Source: Anaerolineaceae bacterium
Lineage (GTDB): Bacteria > Chloroflexota > Anaerolineae > Aggregatilineales > Phototrophicaceae
Assembly (NCBI GenBank): GCA_016124855.1
Contig: WGMX01000018.1
Coordinates: 98,017-162,016 of the forward strand
DNA: 64,000 nt
Direction: 5' to 3'
In this document: positions 44,575-53,605 of the stretch, one piece after another
Position numbering within the stretch: position 1 is the stretch's first letter
How the letters are laid out: the number at the start of each line of letters is the position of its first letter
Notes under the pieces: model-generated
Database searches by the model: none
Seen by the model: the letters and a program-made list of their open reading frames with translations, nothing else
Told to the model about the DNA's origin: nothing
Program-made: the position numbers and the translations under genes

Positions 44575-46184
44575 AGACTGCCGTAGCGCCAAACACCATC
44601 AAGCATGGTGGCAACGACTTTAGCATTTAGGATGTCTGACGGATCAATGGTATACAGGTCGCGGTCAAGGACGACCAGATCAGCCAAGAAACCGGGCGTA
44701 AGTTTGCCTAAGCGTGATTCCATGCCAGCGGCATAAGCTGCGCCGATGGTAAAGCCACGCACAGCTTCGTCGATGGTCAAACGGGCTTCGGGATACCAAC
44801 CGTTTTCGCCGGGTGAGCCATCGGGACGCTGACGAGTCACCGCCGCGTGAATGCCCTTGAGCGGCTCAAACGGTTCGACGGGAGAGTCTGAGCCAAAGGC
44901 AACAACCACTCCTTGATCAAGCTGTACACGCGGGTTATAGGCCAAACGTGAACGGTCACCCCAAACACGATCTGCCGTAAGCATGTCGGACGTGGCATGA
45001 AGGGGCTGCATCGAAGCGATAATATTCAGTTCAGCTAGACGATGCACATCTTTAGGATGGATGACCTGAACATGTTCGATTCGATGACGACGCGAGGTTC
45101 GACTTTCACCCCGTTTGGCTTCTTCTCCACGCACAATTTCAAACGCGTCGAGAACATTATGAACGGCACGATCACCTATTGCGTGAACAGTGGACGGTAA
45201 GCCGGAGGCGCTGGCGCGGCTCATCAATTCGATCATTTCTTCTTTTTCGATGGTGATGATGCCGTAGTTATCCGGTTCACCGATGTAAGGGTCAATCATG
45301 GCCGCGGTATGTGGGCCGAGCGCGCCATCAGCAAACATCTTCAAAGCGCCGATGCGAAGCCAATCATCACCAAAACCGAAACGCAAACCTGAATCCAGAG
45401 CAGCATCCAGCCAACGCTTATTCACATTTTTGAGCACGCGCAGACCTAATTCACCCCGTTCACGCAAGATTTGGAGAGCATTCAAACAGGACGGTTCATC
45501 GAAGTCATGGATGCCAGTTAGCCCGTAAGATAAAGCCAAATCCTGAGCCGATTTCATGTGATCGGCAATTTGATGCGGTGTATACAACGGGATATGAGCA
45601 CGTATCAAATCCATCGCCGCGAGTTCAAGCAGCAAGCCCGTCGGATTCCCTTGAGCATCATGAACGATCTGAGCGCCTTCGGGATCAGGAGTCGAAGCGG
45701 TGATACCACATAACCGCAAGGCATAACTGTTCACCCATCCGGCGTGAAAACTTTTTGCAATCAGGAACACGGGATGATTCGGCGTGACTGCATCCAGGTC
45801 GGCAGCCGATGGGAAAGCTCCATCCGACCAAATATCCTGAAACCAACCGTATCCGGTAATCCATTCACCTATCGGTGTTTTGGCAGCGCGTGCGGCAACT
45901 CGCTCGACCGCGACGGATTTAGCAGGCACTTCAAAAAGATTGACTTGCTGAAGCGCACGAGCAGTTTGTTCCCAGTGGATGTGGGCATCGGTCAAGCCGG
46001 GGATAACGGTATATCCGCCGAGGTTCTGGCGAACTGTATCCGCAGAAGCTCGTGCTAATAGGTCGGCATCCGAACCCAAAGCGACGACGCGATTATCACG
46101 AATCGCAACCGCCGAAACACGCGGTTGGGAAGCATCCAAAGTAATGATATTGCCATTGAATAAAAGGCGATCAAAAAGTCGCAT
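44571..46184 (-). CDS. YtcJ-type metal-dependent amidohydrolase
   Basis: 537 aa. Motifs of the amidohydrolase superfamily appear in order: TDAHIHWEQTARAL (metal His-x-His), YGLTGIHDFDEPS, KMFADGALGPHTA (carboxylated-Lys region), STVHAIGDRAVHNVL, HRIEHVQVIHPKD, and GSDSPVEPFEPLKGIHAAVTR (metal Asp). YtcJ-like proteins hydrolyse amides of unknown identity. A small composite N/C-terminal beta domain (RLLFNGNIITLDASQPRVSAVAIRD) is typical. The start overlaps the end of the upstream PfkB gene by 14 bp, so the two form an operon. Confidence 0.88.
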   Translation of the reverse strand: MRLFDRLLFNGNIITLDASQPRVSAVAIRDNRVVALGSDADLLARASADTVRQNLGGYTVIPGLTDAHIHWEQTARALQQVNLFEVPAKSVAVERVAARAAKTPIGEWITGYGWFQDIWSDGAFPSAADLDAVTPNHPVFLIAKSFHAGWVNSYALRLCGITASTPDPEGAQIVHDAQGNPTGLLLELAAMDLIRAHIPLYTPHQIADHMKSAQDLALSYGLTGIHDFDEPSCLNALQILRERGELGLRVLKNVNKRWLDAALDSGLRFGFGDDWLRIGALKMFADGALGPHTAAMIDPYIGEPDNYGIITIEKEEMIELMSRASASGLPSTVHAIGDRAVHNVLDAFEIVRGEEAKRGESRTSRRHRIEHVQVIHPKDVHRLAELNIIASMQPLHATSDMLTADRVWGDRSRLAYNPRVQLDQGVVVAFGSDSPVEPFEPLKGIHAAVTRQRPDGSPGENGWYPEARLTIDEAVRGFTIGAAYAAGMESRLGKLTPGFLADLVVLDRDLYTIDPSDILNAKVVATMLDGVWRYGSL

Positions 46185-47028
46185 GTGGCTTCACCCCGGC
46201 TAGAGCGCCCTGAACCTCAGCAGACGTTGGCGCACTATCTAGGCCAAAACGTGTAACAGAAATAGCGGCCAAATGAGCAGCAACTTGTGTCGCCGCCTTA
46301 AAGTCGCCTTTCAGAACATGTAACGACGAGAGCAAGCCCGCCGCAAAAACATCCCCTGCTCCGGTAGGATGCACCAGTTCAACCTGCATGGTCGAGTAAT
46401 CAGCCGGTTGACCATCGCGATAATAAGTCCCGCCTTTTTCGGCACGGGTTACAAACAAATGCCGAACTGCCCCTGCAAATTCCTGCTCGAGTTCGGGCGC
46501 TTCGGCAATATCTTCTTCGCTAAACACGACAATATCAATGTCTTTGAGGACATCGGCGTCGAACCAGCGTTTAAAACGCACCCGACCATCAGCATCCCAC
46601 TTTCGCAACCAGCCTTGCAAAGTCAGCATGACTGTTGCGTCTTTGAATTGGTGAGCAATGTTAGGATCAACCTCGTCGGTTAATGGAGCGAGATGTACCA
46701 GAGGCGCATTTAGCCAATGAACCGGGATATCAGCGGGCGTAATTTTAGACGCGACCGCTCGCAAATACTGAATTCGACCAGAGGGATTATAGATATTTTC
46801 AAAGGTACTTGTGTCTTGAGCGGGCAGAACAACTAATTCTGAGACATAAGGGCGGAGTTGGTCAAGCAAGGGTTCGGGAGCGGCAGCACTGGTTAAAATG
46901 CCAGCCTTTAGGCCGAAGGCGTGAATGACACGGGCAGCATAGGAAACCGTCCCGCCGAGCAAACGCCCGGCAGGGGTCAAGTCAGCAGTTGCATGACCAA
47001 TGAGCAGGTAATCGGGAGGCACACTCAT
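46171..47028 (-). CDS. PfkB-family sugar/nucleoside kinase
   Basis: 285 aa, slightly short for the family. The C-terminal PfkB signature VHPTGAGDVFAAGLLSSLHVL gives the anion hole and catalytic Asp. GHATADL and GGTVSYAARVIHAFGLKAGILT form the N-terminal substrate part. The lid region is compact. Its substrate cannot be read; ribokinase-like sugars are usual, and the downstream amidohydrolase overlaps it. It lies just after jag on the same strand (8 bp), so it may be read from the same promoter as the rpmH-yidC block. Confidence 0.85.
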   Translation of the reverse strand: MSVPPDYLLIGHATADLTPAGRLLGGTVSYAARVIHAFGLKAGILTSAAAPEPLLDQLRPYVSELVVLPAQDTSTFENIYNPSGRIQYLRAVASKITPADIPVHWLNAPLVHLAPLTDEVDPNIAHQFKDATVMLTLQGWLRKWDADGRVRFKRWFDADVLKDIDIVVFSEEDIAEAPELEQEFAGAVRHLFVTRAEKGGTYYRDGQPADYSTMQVELVHPTGAGDVFAAGLLSSLHVLKGDFKAATQVAAHLAAISVTRFGLDSAPTSAEVQGALAGVKPHATF

Positions 47029-47036
47029 ACAAGCAG

Positions 47037-47873
47037 CTACCGGGGAACAATCGTGACTTTGCGGGAATTACCCTCTCCAACACTTTTAGTCTGAACATCG
47101 TCGCGGCTGCGAAGTGCCATGTGGACAATGCGGCGCTCGTAGGGCGGCATCGGCTCTAAAGCGACTGTACGTTTGCTGCGCGATGCTTGATCAGCCATGC
47201 GAAGTGCGAGATCATGTAACATTCGGGAACGTTTGGCCTTATAACCAGCAGCATCAACAACAATATTGGCGCGATGCTGAAGTTCACGACTTGAAATGAG
47301 TCGAGTAATGTACTGAAGGGCATTCAATGTTTCGCCACGTCGTCCGATTAGGGCATTTAGATTGGGTCCGGTAATATCTAAGAGCCACGGATTACCTTCA
47401 CCATCTTCGGGCTTAACAGCGCGACGAATGATGATTTCGGGACGAAGTATTTGCATTTTATCCAGCAATTCACCGAGAACCACTTTGGCTACCCGAACAT
47501 CTTCGTCCAGAAGGGCATCGTCGGTTACTTCCTGCATATCTTCCAATAGGGTGATACCTTCATCCTCATCAACGTCAGCCGAGTACGATTCATCCTGACC
47601 TTGCTTTTCGCGCGGCGAAGTTGAGGGCGCAGCGGACTCTGCTGCCGGAGAAGGGGTTGTTACTGAGGTGGGCGCAGAAGCCGCAGGAGTACGAAACAAT
47701 TGCAAGCGAACCCGTGCAGGTTTAGCCCCTAGACCAAACATGCCGCGGCTAGGCTCTTCTAAGACTTCAACAATGACATCAGTGGGTGATACACCACCCA
47801 GTTCCGCCAATCCTTTGCTGATAGCTTCCTCTACGCTTTCTCCCGTCGTTTCGATGGAGCGTTCAGAACTCAT
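47037..47873 (-). CDS. jag: RNA-binding protein KhpB/Jag
   Basis: 278 aa. The Jag-N domain (SIETTGESVEEAISKGLAELG, then SRGMFGLGAKPARVRL) is followed by an acidic Ser/Pro linker (about 70-125), a KH domain with the GxxG loop (DITGPNLNALIGRRGETLNALQYI) and an R3H domain ending in ALEPMPPYERRIVHMALRSRDDVQTKSVG. KhpB proteins pair with KhpA to bind mRNA and affect cell elongation and division. The gene lies directly after yidC, as in many bacteria. Confidence 0.93.
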   Translation of the reverse strand: MSSERSIETTGESVEEAISKGLAELGGVSPTDVIVEVLEEPSRGMFGLGAKPARVRLQLFRTPAASAPTSVTTPSPAAESAAPSTSPREKQGQDESYSADVDEDEGITLLEDMQEVTDDALLDEDVRVAKVVLGELLDKMQILRPEIIIRRAVKPEDGEGNPWLLDITGPNLNALIGRRGETLNALQYITRLISSRELQHRANIVVDAAGYKAKRSRMLHDLALRMADQASRSKRTVALEPMPPYERRIVHMALRSRDDVQTKSVGEGNSRKVTIVPR

Positions 47874-47930
47874 GGATTAAATTCCTTGTTGCAAACAAAA
47901 TTGCGGCTGCCGATGCTGCCGCATAACAAT

Positions 47931-48893
47931 TTATTTCGCGGGTTTCGCCTTCGGCGATTTTACCCTTGGTTCAGCAGCCTTTCCATTCGACTTACCGTCC
48001 GACTTTGATTCGGGTTCACTATCATCAGTAATGGTTGTACCAGACATTAAGCCAACCGCACGTTCAGCTTCCAATTTGGCTTTGAGGGTTGACTTTCCAC
48101 CCGGCCCCACGGGAACAGGTACTGGTTTGGGGCTGCCCCCACCCACCTTAAATGGTAGTAAGCTGCTCCACGTAAATTTGCCTTGGTTATTACGGGCATA
48201 TTGAACAATACCCATAATATTGGAAACAATGAAGTAAACCGACAAACCAACCGAAAATGAGAGTGAAAACATACCCATCATCAAGGGCATGATGGTGGTC
48301 ATGGATTGGGTCATTGCAGCCGCTTGATTCGGCTTGCCATCATCGGATGGGGTAGAAGGCGGTGTCATCATCTTCGATTGAAGATATGAGGTGACGAGTA
48401 CCAATGCCGGGAAGATGAGAGCATAGGTTGGATTTGCCGTGGGTGCTTGGGTCAAATCCATGCCAAACCAGACGTTATTCAGCGGTACGAGTCTATCAAG
48501 GCCGGGAATTAAGAAGCGTCCGGATAGATCTAAAAGCTGCAAGGGGGTAGCAGCTAAGGCATGAGAAATAGCTTGATACAAACCAATCCAGATGGGTAGC
48601 TGAATAATGAGTGGCAAGCATCCACCAACCGGATTGACACCATATTCGCGATACAGCTTCATCTGTTCCTGAGACAGTTTTTCCCGGTCATTCTTGTACT
48701 TGTCCTGCAGCTTCTTTAGCTCTGGTTGAAGTTCTGCCATCGCTTTGGAAGCACGGGTCTGCTGCGCCGTCAGAGGATAGGTAACGAGACGAATAATGAT
48801 GGTGAAGAGAATGATGGCAATCACTGAACTGTTGAAGAACTGATACAGAATTGTCAGGACAGTGATAAATGGGTTAAGGATTAAATCCCACAT
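47931..48893 (-). CDS. yidC: YidC/Oxa1 membrane protein insertase
   Basis: 320 aa, Gram-positive-like short type without the large periplasmic domain. The five-helix core is visible: LTILYQFFNSSVIAIILFTIIIRLV (with the conserved cytoplasmic RLVTYPLTAQQTRASKAM), the helical hairpin ELQPELKKLQDKYKNDREKLSQEQMKLYREYGVNP, GGCLPLIIQLPIWIGLYQAI, SYLQSKMMTP, and PLMMGMFSLSFSVGLSVYFIVSN. The intramembrane Arg in the first helix region is kept. A basic/Pro-rich C-tail (KSDGKSNGKAAEPRVKSPKAK) can contact ribosomes. It inserts membrane proteins with or without Sec. Confidence 0.94.
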   Translation of the reverse strand: MWDLILNPFITVLTILYQFFNSSVIAIILFTIIIRLVTYPLTAQQTRASKAMAELQPELKKLQDKYKNDREKLSQEQMKLYREYGVNPVGGCLPLIIQLPIWIGLYQAISHALAATPLQLLDLSGRFLIPGLDRLVPLNNVWFGMDLTQAPTANPTYALIFPALVLVTSYLQSKMMTPPSTPSDDGKPNQAAAMTQSMTTIMPLMMGMFSLSFSVGLSVYFIVSNIMGIVQYARNNQGKFTWSSLLPFKVGGGSPKPVPVPVGPGGKSTLKAKLEAERAVGLMSGTTITDDSEPESKSDGKSNGKAAEPRVKSPKAKPAK

Positions 48894-48914
48894 GGATAAA
48901 AGGCTCCCTCAGCT

Positions 48915-50135
48915 TTACTGGAAATTGTAAGACCACTTCGCCTCGCCGTTATCTAGCGTATAAGCCGCTAGTAACTGGGTGGTCGAAGTCGTGCTGACAA
49001 CAATATACGGTTTGGGAATATCCACGCCATCCCCCGGCTGGATGAGCAAAATATCAGACAAAATAGGTGCTGTCAATTCGCGTACCAAAGGCTTGCCATC
49101 TGCTCCCATGACGGATGTTCCATCAGCACGTTTGATCCAATACAACTTTTGGTCACGCGCACCAACAATGATAACATCGCCGATAATTAGCGGCGTCGCC
49201 CGAATTGCTCCCTCGGCGACCTTTTGTGACCACACCGGTTGGAGATTATTGGCGGTATCAAAAGCGTAGAGATTGCCCCCCAAATCACCGACGTAGAGAA
49301 TGCCGTTGTCAATAATAGGCGTTCCCCAAATCCAATCACTTGTGGGTTTCTGATTCAGAATTTTACCATCGAGCGATATTTCAAAAAGCTGGCGGGCAAA
49401 ACTTCCGACATACAGTTTTCCATCGGCAAACAGCGGCGTGGCCGTTGCCGCACCTTGCACATCAAGCTTCCACTTTTGCGTGCCGGTATTTGCATCCACT
49501 GCGTACAAGAAGTGATCGAGCGATGAGAAATAGAGTGTATTGTCAACCAATAAAGGCTTACCCCATACACCGTGTTCGGTCGCTGTTTTCCATTTCACAT
49601 CTAAAGTGGTGCGATCTAAGGCAACGACATCTTTAGCGTTAAGCGCGACATAGATGAATTTATCATCAGCCACCATATCGGTGACGGAGTGCCCTGAATA
49701 TCCATCAATGGTTCGCCCTTCGGGGTTGGTAGCCGTTGCCAAGGTTGTATCAATCTTATAGATGTGCTGATCATATGAGATTGCCAACATATCCTGATTA
49801 TCAAGGGATACGGGAGTTGTGTAGAATTGTTTACCGCCAGTAGGGCGAAAATCCCAAGCGCGAAGATTCCCCTTATCATCAGGAGGACGATTTTCGCATT
49901 TAGCATCTTTCAAAACAATCGGCGTGCCATCAGCCGGATTGACCTGAACAATGCGGTCGTTGTAGGCCACAACGATACTTTCTATCGTTTCATCACCGCA
50001 GGTACTTTTCAGAAGACTAACCGCAGGCCAACCTGTCCCTAAGGGGGCGGGACCGCAAGCAGCAAGTGCCAGACTCAACAATACAAGAGCGCCCCATAAC
50101 GTCGGGCGCGCAAAAAACTGCCGGATATTCAACAC
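48915..50135 (-). CDS. Lipoprotein with PQQ-type beta-propeller (BamB-like fold)
   Basis: 406 aa. GTG 50135 is chosen as start: AGGAG lies four or five bases upstream, inside the end of yidD. The lipobox is LALAACG with Cys at about 30. About seven blades of the WWK/DVKWKT type follow: VALDRTTLDVKWKTATE, LYAVDANTGTQKWKLDVQG, GKLYVGSFARQLFEISLDG, and ILYVGDLGGNLYAFDTAN. The fold resembles BamB, but the organism type argues against a Bam outer-membrane role. Sitting between yidD and yidC suggests a link with membrane-protein insertion; that is inference. Confidence 0.78.
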   Translation of the reverse strand: MLNIRQFFARPTLWGALVLLSLALAACGPAPLGTGWPAVSLLKSTCGDETIESIVVAYNDRIVQVNPADGTPIVLKDAKCENRPPDDKGNLRAWDFRPTGGKQFYTTPVSLDNQDMLAISYDQHIYKIDTTLATATNPEGRTIDGYSGHSVTDMVADDKFIYVALNAKDVVALDRTTLDVKWKTATEHGVWGKPLLVDNTLYFSSLDHFLYAVDANTGTQKWKLDVQGAATATPLFADGKLYVGSFARQLFEISLDGKILNQKPTSDWIWGTPIIDNGILYVGDLGGNLYAFDTANNLQPVWSQKVAEGAIRATPLIIGDVIIVGARDQKLYWIKRADGTSVMGADGKPLVRELTAPILSDILLIQPGDGVDIPKPYIVVSTTSTTQLLAAYTLDNGEAKWSYNFQ

Positions 50136-50136
50136 G

Positions 50137-50358
50137 TTACTCCTCAAGCTCAGGTACAGGGTCATAGCCACCGGCATGAAACGGATGACAACGGGCAATC
50201 CGCTTGACACCCATCCAACCGCCACGTATCACACCGAAACGGTTTATGGCTTCGTACATATACATGGAACAGGTCGGCTCATAAATGCAGGACGGCGGCA
50301 AAAGCGGGGAAATGAAACGCTTATAAAAACGAATCATCGCTAATGCTAAAATTTTCAC
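50137..50358 (-). CDS. yidD: Membrane protein insertion efficiency factor YidD
   Basis: 73 aa. [68 protein letters not shown] carries the whole family pattern, including the conserved cysteines in CIYEPTC and [10 protein letters not shown]. YidD assists YidC. The GTG start overlaps the rnpA stop by 4 bp, and the stop lies just before the lipoprotein's GTG, so translation is coupled. Confidence 0.96.
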   Translation of the reverse strand: MKILALAMIRFYKRFISPLLPPSCIYEPTCSMYMYEAINRFGVIRGGWMGVKRIARCHPFHAGGYDPVPELEE

Positions 50359-50708
50359 CCTTCACTGCTTTCCACTAACATCAAATTGGCCTGATCGAAC
50401 ATTTCAGTCAGTATACGATTCACAATTTTAAACGGTTGCTGAGTCAGGGGTTGGCGTACGATTAGCACTACGTCAAACCCACTCCGCAGCCTCGGATTTA
50501 GTCCACGAATTACTTCACGCAACAAACGGCGCGTCCGATTTCGTACTACTGCCCCACCCACCCGACCTGATGTAACCAACCCATAACGATTGTGGCTTAA
50601 ACCGTTTGGCATTCGGCTCATCAGTAAATATCGGTTCTGAGTAGCTGTGCCGTGCTGGCGAAGTCGGGTGAAGTCTTTCGAGTGACGAAGCCGGAAGCGC
50701 CGTTCCAT
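50355..50708 (-). CDS. rnpA: Ribonuclease P protein component
   Basis: 117 aa. [15 protein letters not shown] at the start, [28 protein letters not shown] (the RNR motif) and [10 protein letters not shown] are diagnostic. The protein helps RNase P RNA bind precursor tRNA 5' leaders. It lies 12 bp after rpmH and overlaps yidD. Confidence 0.97.
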   Translation of the reverse strand: MERRFRLRHSKDFTRLRQHGTATQNRYLLMSRMPNGLSHNRYGLVTSGRVGGAVVRNRTRRLLREVIRGLNPRLRSGFDVVLIVRQPLTQQPFKIVNRILTEMFDQANLMLVESSEG

Positions 50709-50720
50709 GATGACGATAAG

Positions 50721-50897
50721 TTAAGCGTTCCAGTTGACCTTCTTAACGTGATTAGGAGTCACACTTAAGACATGACGACCAGCACGACGGCGACGAGAAA
50801 GAACCTGACGGCCTTTGCCCGTTTGCATACGCTGGCGGAAGCCATGAACACGCTTACGACGACGAATTTTCGGTTGATATGTCCGCTTGGTTGCCAT
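50721..50897 (-). CDS. rpmH: Ribosomal protein L34
   Basis: 58 aa, missed by length filters. It reads [20 protein letters not shown] at the start, then [20 protein letters not shown] and a C-terminal extension [17 protein letters not shown] beyond the usual L34 end. GAGG lies ten bases before ATG 50897. It is the first gene of the rpmH-rnpA-yidD-lipoprotein-yidC-jag block. Confidence 0.96.
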   Translation of the reverse strand: MATKRTYQPKIRRRKRVHGFRQRMQTGKGRQVLSRRRRAGRHVLSVTPNHVKKVNWNA

Positions 50898-50978
50898 GCG
50901 GTAATTACCTCATTTTGCTAGTATAATCAGTATGAAGGGTAAGTATATACTACGGGTATGCGGTGGTCAACCCGACGC

Positions 50979-51008
50979 TTGCATGAGGTCGTACATATAA
51001 AGTATAAT
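50979..51008 (+). promoter_or_regulatory. Promoter of the three-gene unknown operon
   Basis: TTGCAT (50979-50984), an 18-bp spacer and TATAAT (51003-51008) predict a start near 51015. It faces away from rpmH. No DnaA boxes are seen in this spacer. Confidence 0.65.
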
Positions 51009-51073
51009 TGAGGTTCAAACAAAAATTTACTTTGCTACAATTCCCCCGCATAACCATCTGGAGAGTCTAAACC

Positions 51074-52657
51074 TTGATGATGCCAAGCCATCACTGGGCG
51101 CGTAATTTCGCGGTTGAAAAAGACGACATTGAGTATCTGACGAATCTGCTACTGGAACGAGAAACACCTCTCGACACAGAAACTTTGACCCGTGTTCTCA
51201 TCGAAACACGTATATCTAAAGAAGTAGAAACACTTCGTCAACGCTACCAAGATGCTCGCATCTATGATCCCGCGCGCGCTTACGATATTGGACAGAAACT
51301 CATTTTCACTGAGTTCGAATACGAAACGGGGGTTGTTGTTGGTAAGCGTTCTGGCAATAACCCTGACTACGGCACTTTCAATGTAGTTGCCGTGCAATTC
51401 GATGATGATGATTTGAACATTGATGAGAAACATCGAGAGTTCGCTTCTGAACTTACAGTCGAGCATGACCTTAACCAAGAAAGTGATGCCGACGACTCGA
51501 TTGGTTCAGCCAATGATTTGAATGTCGAAGAAATTCTTTCCACTTCCGGGAAAGAAATTACGAAAAAGGTCGAAGAAAAGCTACGTTCCTCGCCTGATTT
51601 GATTTACATGGCACGCAAATGGTTCCCGCGTGATTTGCTCATGGACGTCAACGTGGGCCATTTGAATTTAGCGGAGGCCGTCCTTGATATTATGGGCGGT
51701 GGCCCAATGACGACCGAAGCAATTCTGAATGAAATGGGCGGCCTCGGAAAAGCGCCAATGGCCTTGCAGGTGTTTTCCCTGAATTACGCGCTCAACAAGG
51801 ATTCCCGTTTTGACGAGGTGGGACCAACGGGTGAGGTTCTGTGGCACTTGACACGCTTAGAGCCTGAAGAAGTTCAGCGAACACCACCTATGCTGCGTTA
51901 CACTCCGATTGAATATGATCGCACGCTGCTGACCAAAGAACTGCTGGCAATCGAAGCAGAGATTGACGACGAATACTCATCAACAGATGATGTCGGTGAA
52001 ATCGAAGAGACACAAATCACGTTGACCTATCCTCACAGACGATTAGGAACACTACCGCTTAGTGATCACACATCGGTCATTTTTCCGACTGCGCGTCAAA
52101 CCCCGCGTGTGGCATTCACAGTGGTTGATGGACAAGATGGTGAGGAATATCCCGCTTGGGTTGTCCGAAAAGATCGTTACGTATACGGTCTAGCCAAGTT
52201 TTACCGGAAACATAAACTACCAATTGGCGCATATGTGACAGTAAGCAAAGGCGAGACGGCAGGAAAAGTGGTCGTCAATTTTAGGGCACACAAGCCACGC
52301 ACCGAGTGGATTCGGTTAATTGTTCCTAAGGGCGACCAAATTACATTTGAGAATCATAAGCGTGCCATCGGTGCAGAGTATGATGATCTGATGATTTTGG
52401 GCGCAGAAGATCTGGCAGGCGTGGATGCATTGTTCACGAATGCCCAGCAACAGAAAAAGAGTCTCGTTAACATTTTGCGGAGCATTATTCCACCATTAGG
52501 GCTGCTTACGCCGCAAGGCACTGTTCACGCCAAAACAATTTATAGTGCTGTGAACGTACTGCGACGCTGCGCGCCGGGACCCATTTTCGCAGTTTTGATC
52601 GCAAATCCAGATTTCCAAAATGTTGGTGGAGATTATTGGAAACTCAGTAATGATTAA
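51074..52657 (+). CDS. Hypothetical protein A of unknown operon, possible winged-helix segment
   Basis: 527 aa, not recognised. An N-terminal region (VEKDDIEYLTNLLLERETPLDTETLTRVLIE, then YDPARAYDIGQKLIF, YETGVVVGKRSGNNPDYGTFNVVAVQF) resembles a helical module plus a small beta barrel. The middle has SPDLIYMARKWFPRDLLMDVNVGHLNLAEAVLDIMGGGPMTTEAIL followed by LNEMGGLGKA, a possible HARE-like winged helix ending in LWHLTRLE. The C-terminal half has VVRKDRYVYGLAKFYRKHKLPIGAYVTVSKG and IRLIVPKGDQITFENHK. There is no signal peptide or membrane helix, so it is cytoplasmic. TTG 51074 fits GGAGAG; ATG 51077 is possible. Confidence 0.72.
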   Translation: MMMPSHHWARNFAVEKDDIEYLTNLLLERETPLDTETLTRVLIETRISKEVETLRQRYQDARIYDPARAYDIGQKLIFTEFEYETGVVVGKRSGNNPDYGTFNVVAVQFDDDDLNIDEKHREFASELTVEHDLNQESDADDSIGSANDLNVEEILSTSGKEITKKVEEKLRSSPDLIYMARKWFPRDLLMDVNVGHLNLAEAVLDIMGGGPMTTEAILNEMGGLGKAPMALQVFSLNYALNKDSRFDEVGPTGEVLWHLTRLEPEEVQRTPPMLRYTPIEYDRTLLTKELLAIEAEIDDEYSSTDDVGEIEETQITLTYPHRRLGTLPLSDHTSVIFPTARQTPRVAFTVVDGQDGEEYPAWVVRKDRYVYGLAKFYRKHKLPIGAYVTVSKGETAGKVVVNFRAHKPRTEWIRLIVPKGDQITFENHKRAIGAEYDDLMILGAEDLAGVDALFTNAQQQKKSLVNILRSIIPPLGLLTPQGTVHAKTIYSAVNVLRRCAPGPIFAVLIANPDFQNVGGDYWKLSND

Positions 52658-52669
52658 AGGAGGCTGGTT

Positions 52670-53107
52670 ATGACCACAACCACAGGTAAACCGGGCTTTC
52701 TGACAAAGCCGACACTCGAAACAAAGTTTCGTGTCGATTACAGCTGGTGGGAAAAAAGCTCTGAAGACTTACGGACCTATCTTCTGAGCCATTTGCTACA
52801 AGAGCAAAGGGAGCGCCTGAGTCAGTCGGATGAAGTACGAACCGTTGATTATGTTGACCCGGATACAGGCGAAGTGCTTGAACTTGACGAGTTAGGGTTA
52901 GCTATACAAACGGCAGCAGAAAACCCGAATTTCATTAACCAACAGACATCATTGGTCGACAGCGTGTTCCGCGTTTTTTTGGCGAACGGCAATATGCCAA
53001 TGACTCCGGTGGAATTAGCCGAACGCACAGGACGATCTGCTAATACAATTTTGAAGACGCTTAGCGGTGGGCAGGTTTACAAAGGTATTCGCGCAATACT
53101 TTCATAG
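52670..53107 (+). CDS. Hypothetical protein B of unknown operon, C-terminal helix-turn-helix-like
   Basis: 145 aa, not recognised. It starts MTTTTGKPGFLTKPTLETKF, then DYSWWEKSSEDLRTYLLSHLLQEQRERL, and DYVDPDTGEVLELDELGLAIQTAAENPNFI. The C-terminal GNMPMTPVELAERTGRSANTILKTLSGGQVYKGIRAIL has the look of a helix-turn-helix (ELAERTGRSANTILKTL). AAAGGAGG lies nine bases before the ATG, a strong site, and only 12 bp separate it from the previous gene. No membrane segments are seen. It may be a partner of A in DNA or RNA binding. Confidence 0.72.
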   Translation: MTTTTGKPGFLTKPTLETKFRVDYSWWEKSSEDLRTYLLSHLLQEQRERLSQSDEVRTVDYVDPDTGEVLELDELGLAIQTAAENPNFINQQTSLVDSVFRVFLANGNMPMTPVELAERTGRSANTILKTLSGGQVYKGIRAILS

Positions 53108-53130
53108 GGAACGGTGGAGATGAATACGCG

Positions 53131-53553
53131 ATGGGTGTGATAAATACCGACAGCACCGGCAAACAACGTAACCAAACCATGCGAACGGTGGCGGAAATCC
53201 TACGGCGTTTGAGCCAAAAGCAGCAGGTTGATGATGAAGTTCGTAATATGACTGCTATGTTGGTCTACTGTTTCCGTGAGATTGAAGCGGGCATTGAACA
53301 ATCTGCAACCGCGTGGGAAAAGCGGGATTATTGGGTGAAGTCTGAAGAACTGCGGCAGCGTTGGATGTGGGTCGGCGATATGGCTGACCAGCTGCGTACT
53401 ATGCTCTTTACCGACCAGTGGACATTGTTACCACCGATGATGCTCAAACTTTTGCCACGTGTAGCGGACATCAAAATCACAAAGATGACGCGTGACGTGT
53501 CGTTGTGGGATGGCGTTTACGACAAACTCATGAAGGAAAAGCCTACTCATTAA
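53131..53553 (+). CDS. Hypothetical protein C of unknown operon, all-helical
   Basis: 140 aa, not recognised. Its sequence is helical throughout: TMRTVAEILRRLSQKQQVDDEVRNMTAMLVYCFREIEAGIEQ, AWEKRDYWVKSEELRQRWMWVGDMADQLRTML and RDVSLWDGVYDKLMKEKP. It is rich in Trp and Arg in the middle. GGAG lies 11 bases before ATG 53131. It ends the operon, followed by a strong terminator at 53581. No signal peptide is seen. Its close spacing suggests a joint function with A and B. Confidence 0.72.
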   Translation: MGVINTDSTGKQRNQTMRTVAEILRRLSQKQQVDDEVRNMTAMLVYCFREIEAGIEQSATAWEKRDYWVKSEELRQRWMWVGDMADQLRTMLFTDQWTLLPPMMLKLLPRVADIKITKMTRDVSLWDGVYDKLMKEKPTH

Positions 53554-53580
53554 AGGCCATTTGAAACTGCGAACAACCAG

Positions 53581-53603
53581 AGTCGTGTGGTAATCACACG
53601 ACT
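53581..53603. terminator. Bidirectional terminator after the unknown operon
   Basis: AGTCGTGTG (53581-53589) pairs with CACACGACT (53595-53603) and TTTTATTT follows; the LCP gene ends at 53606 on the other strand. Confidence 0.85.
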
Positions 53604-53605
53604 TT

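Noticed and set aside
50898..51073. Possible oriC next to rpmH
   Set aside because: No TTATCCACA-like DnaA boxes, no dnaA or dnaN nearby, no AT-rich 13-mers.
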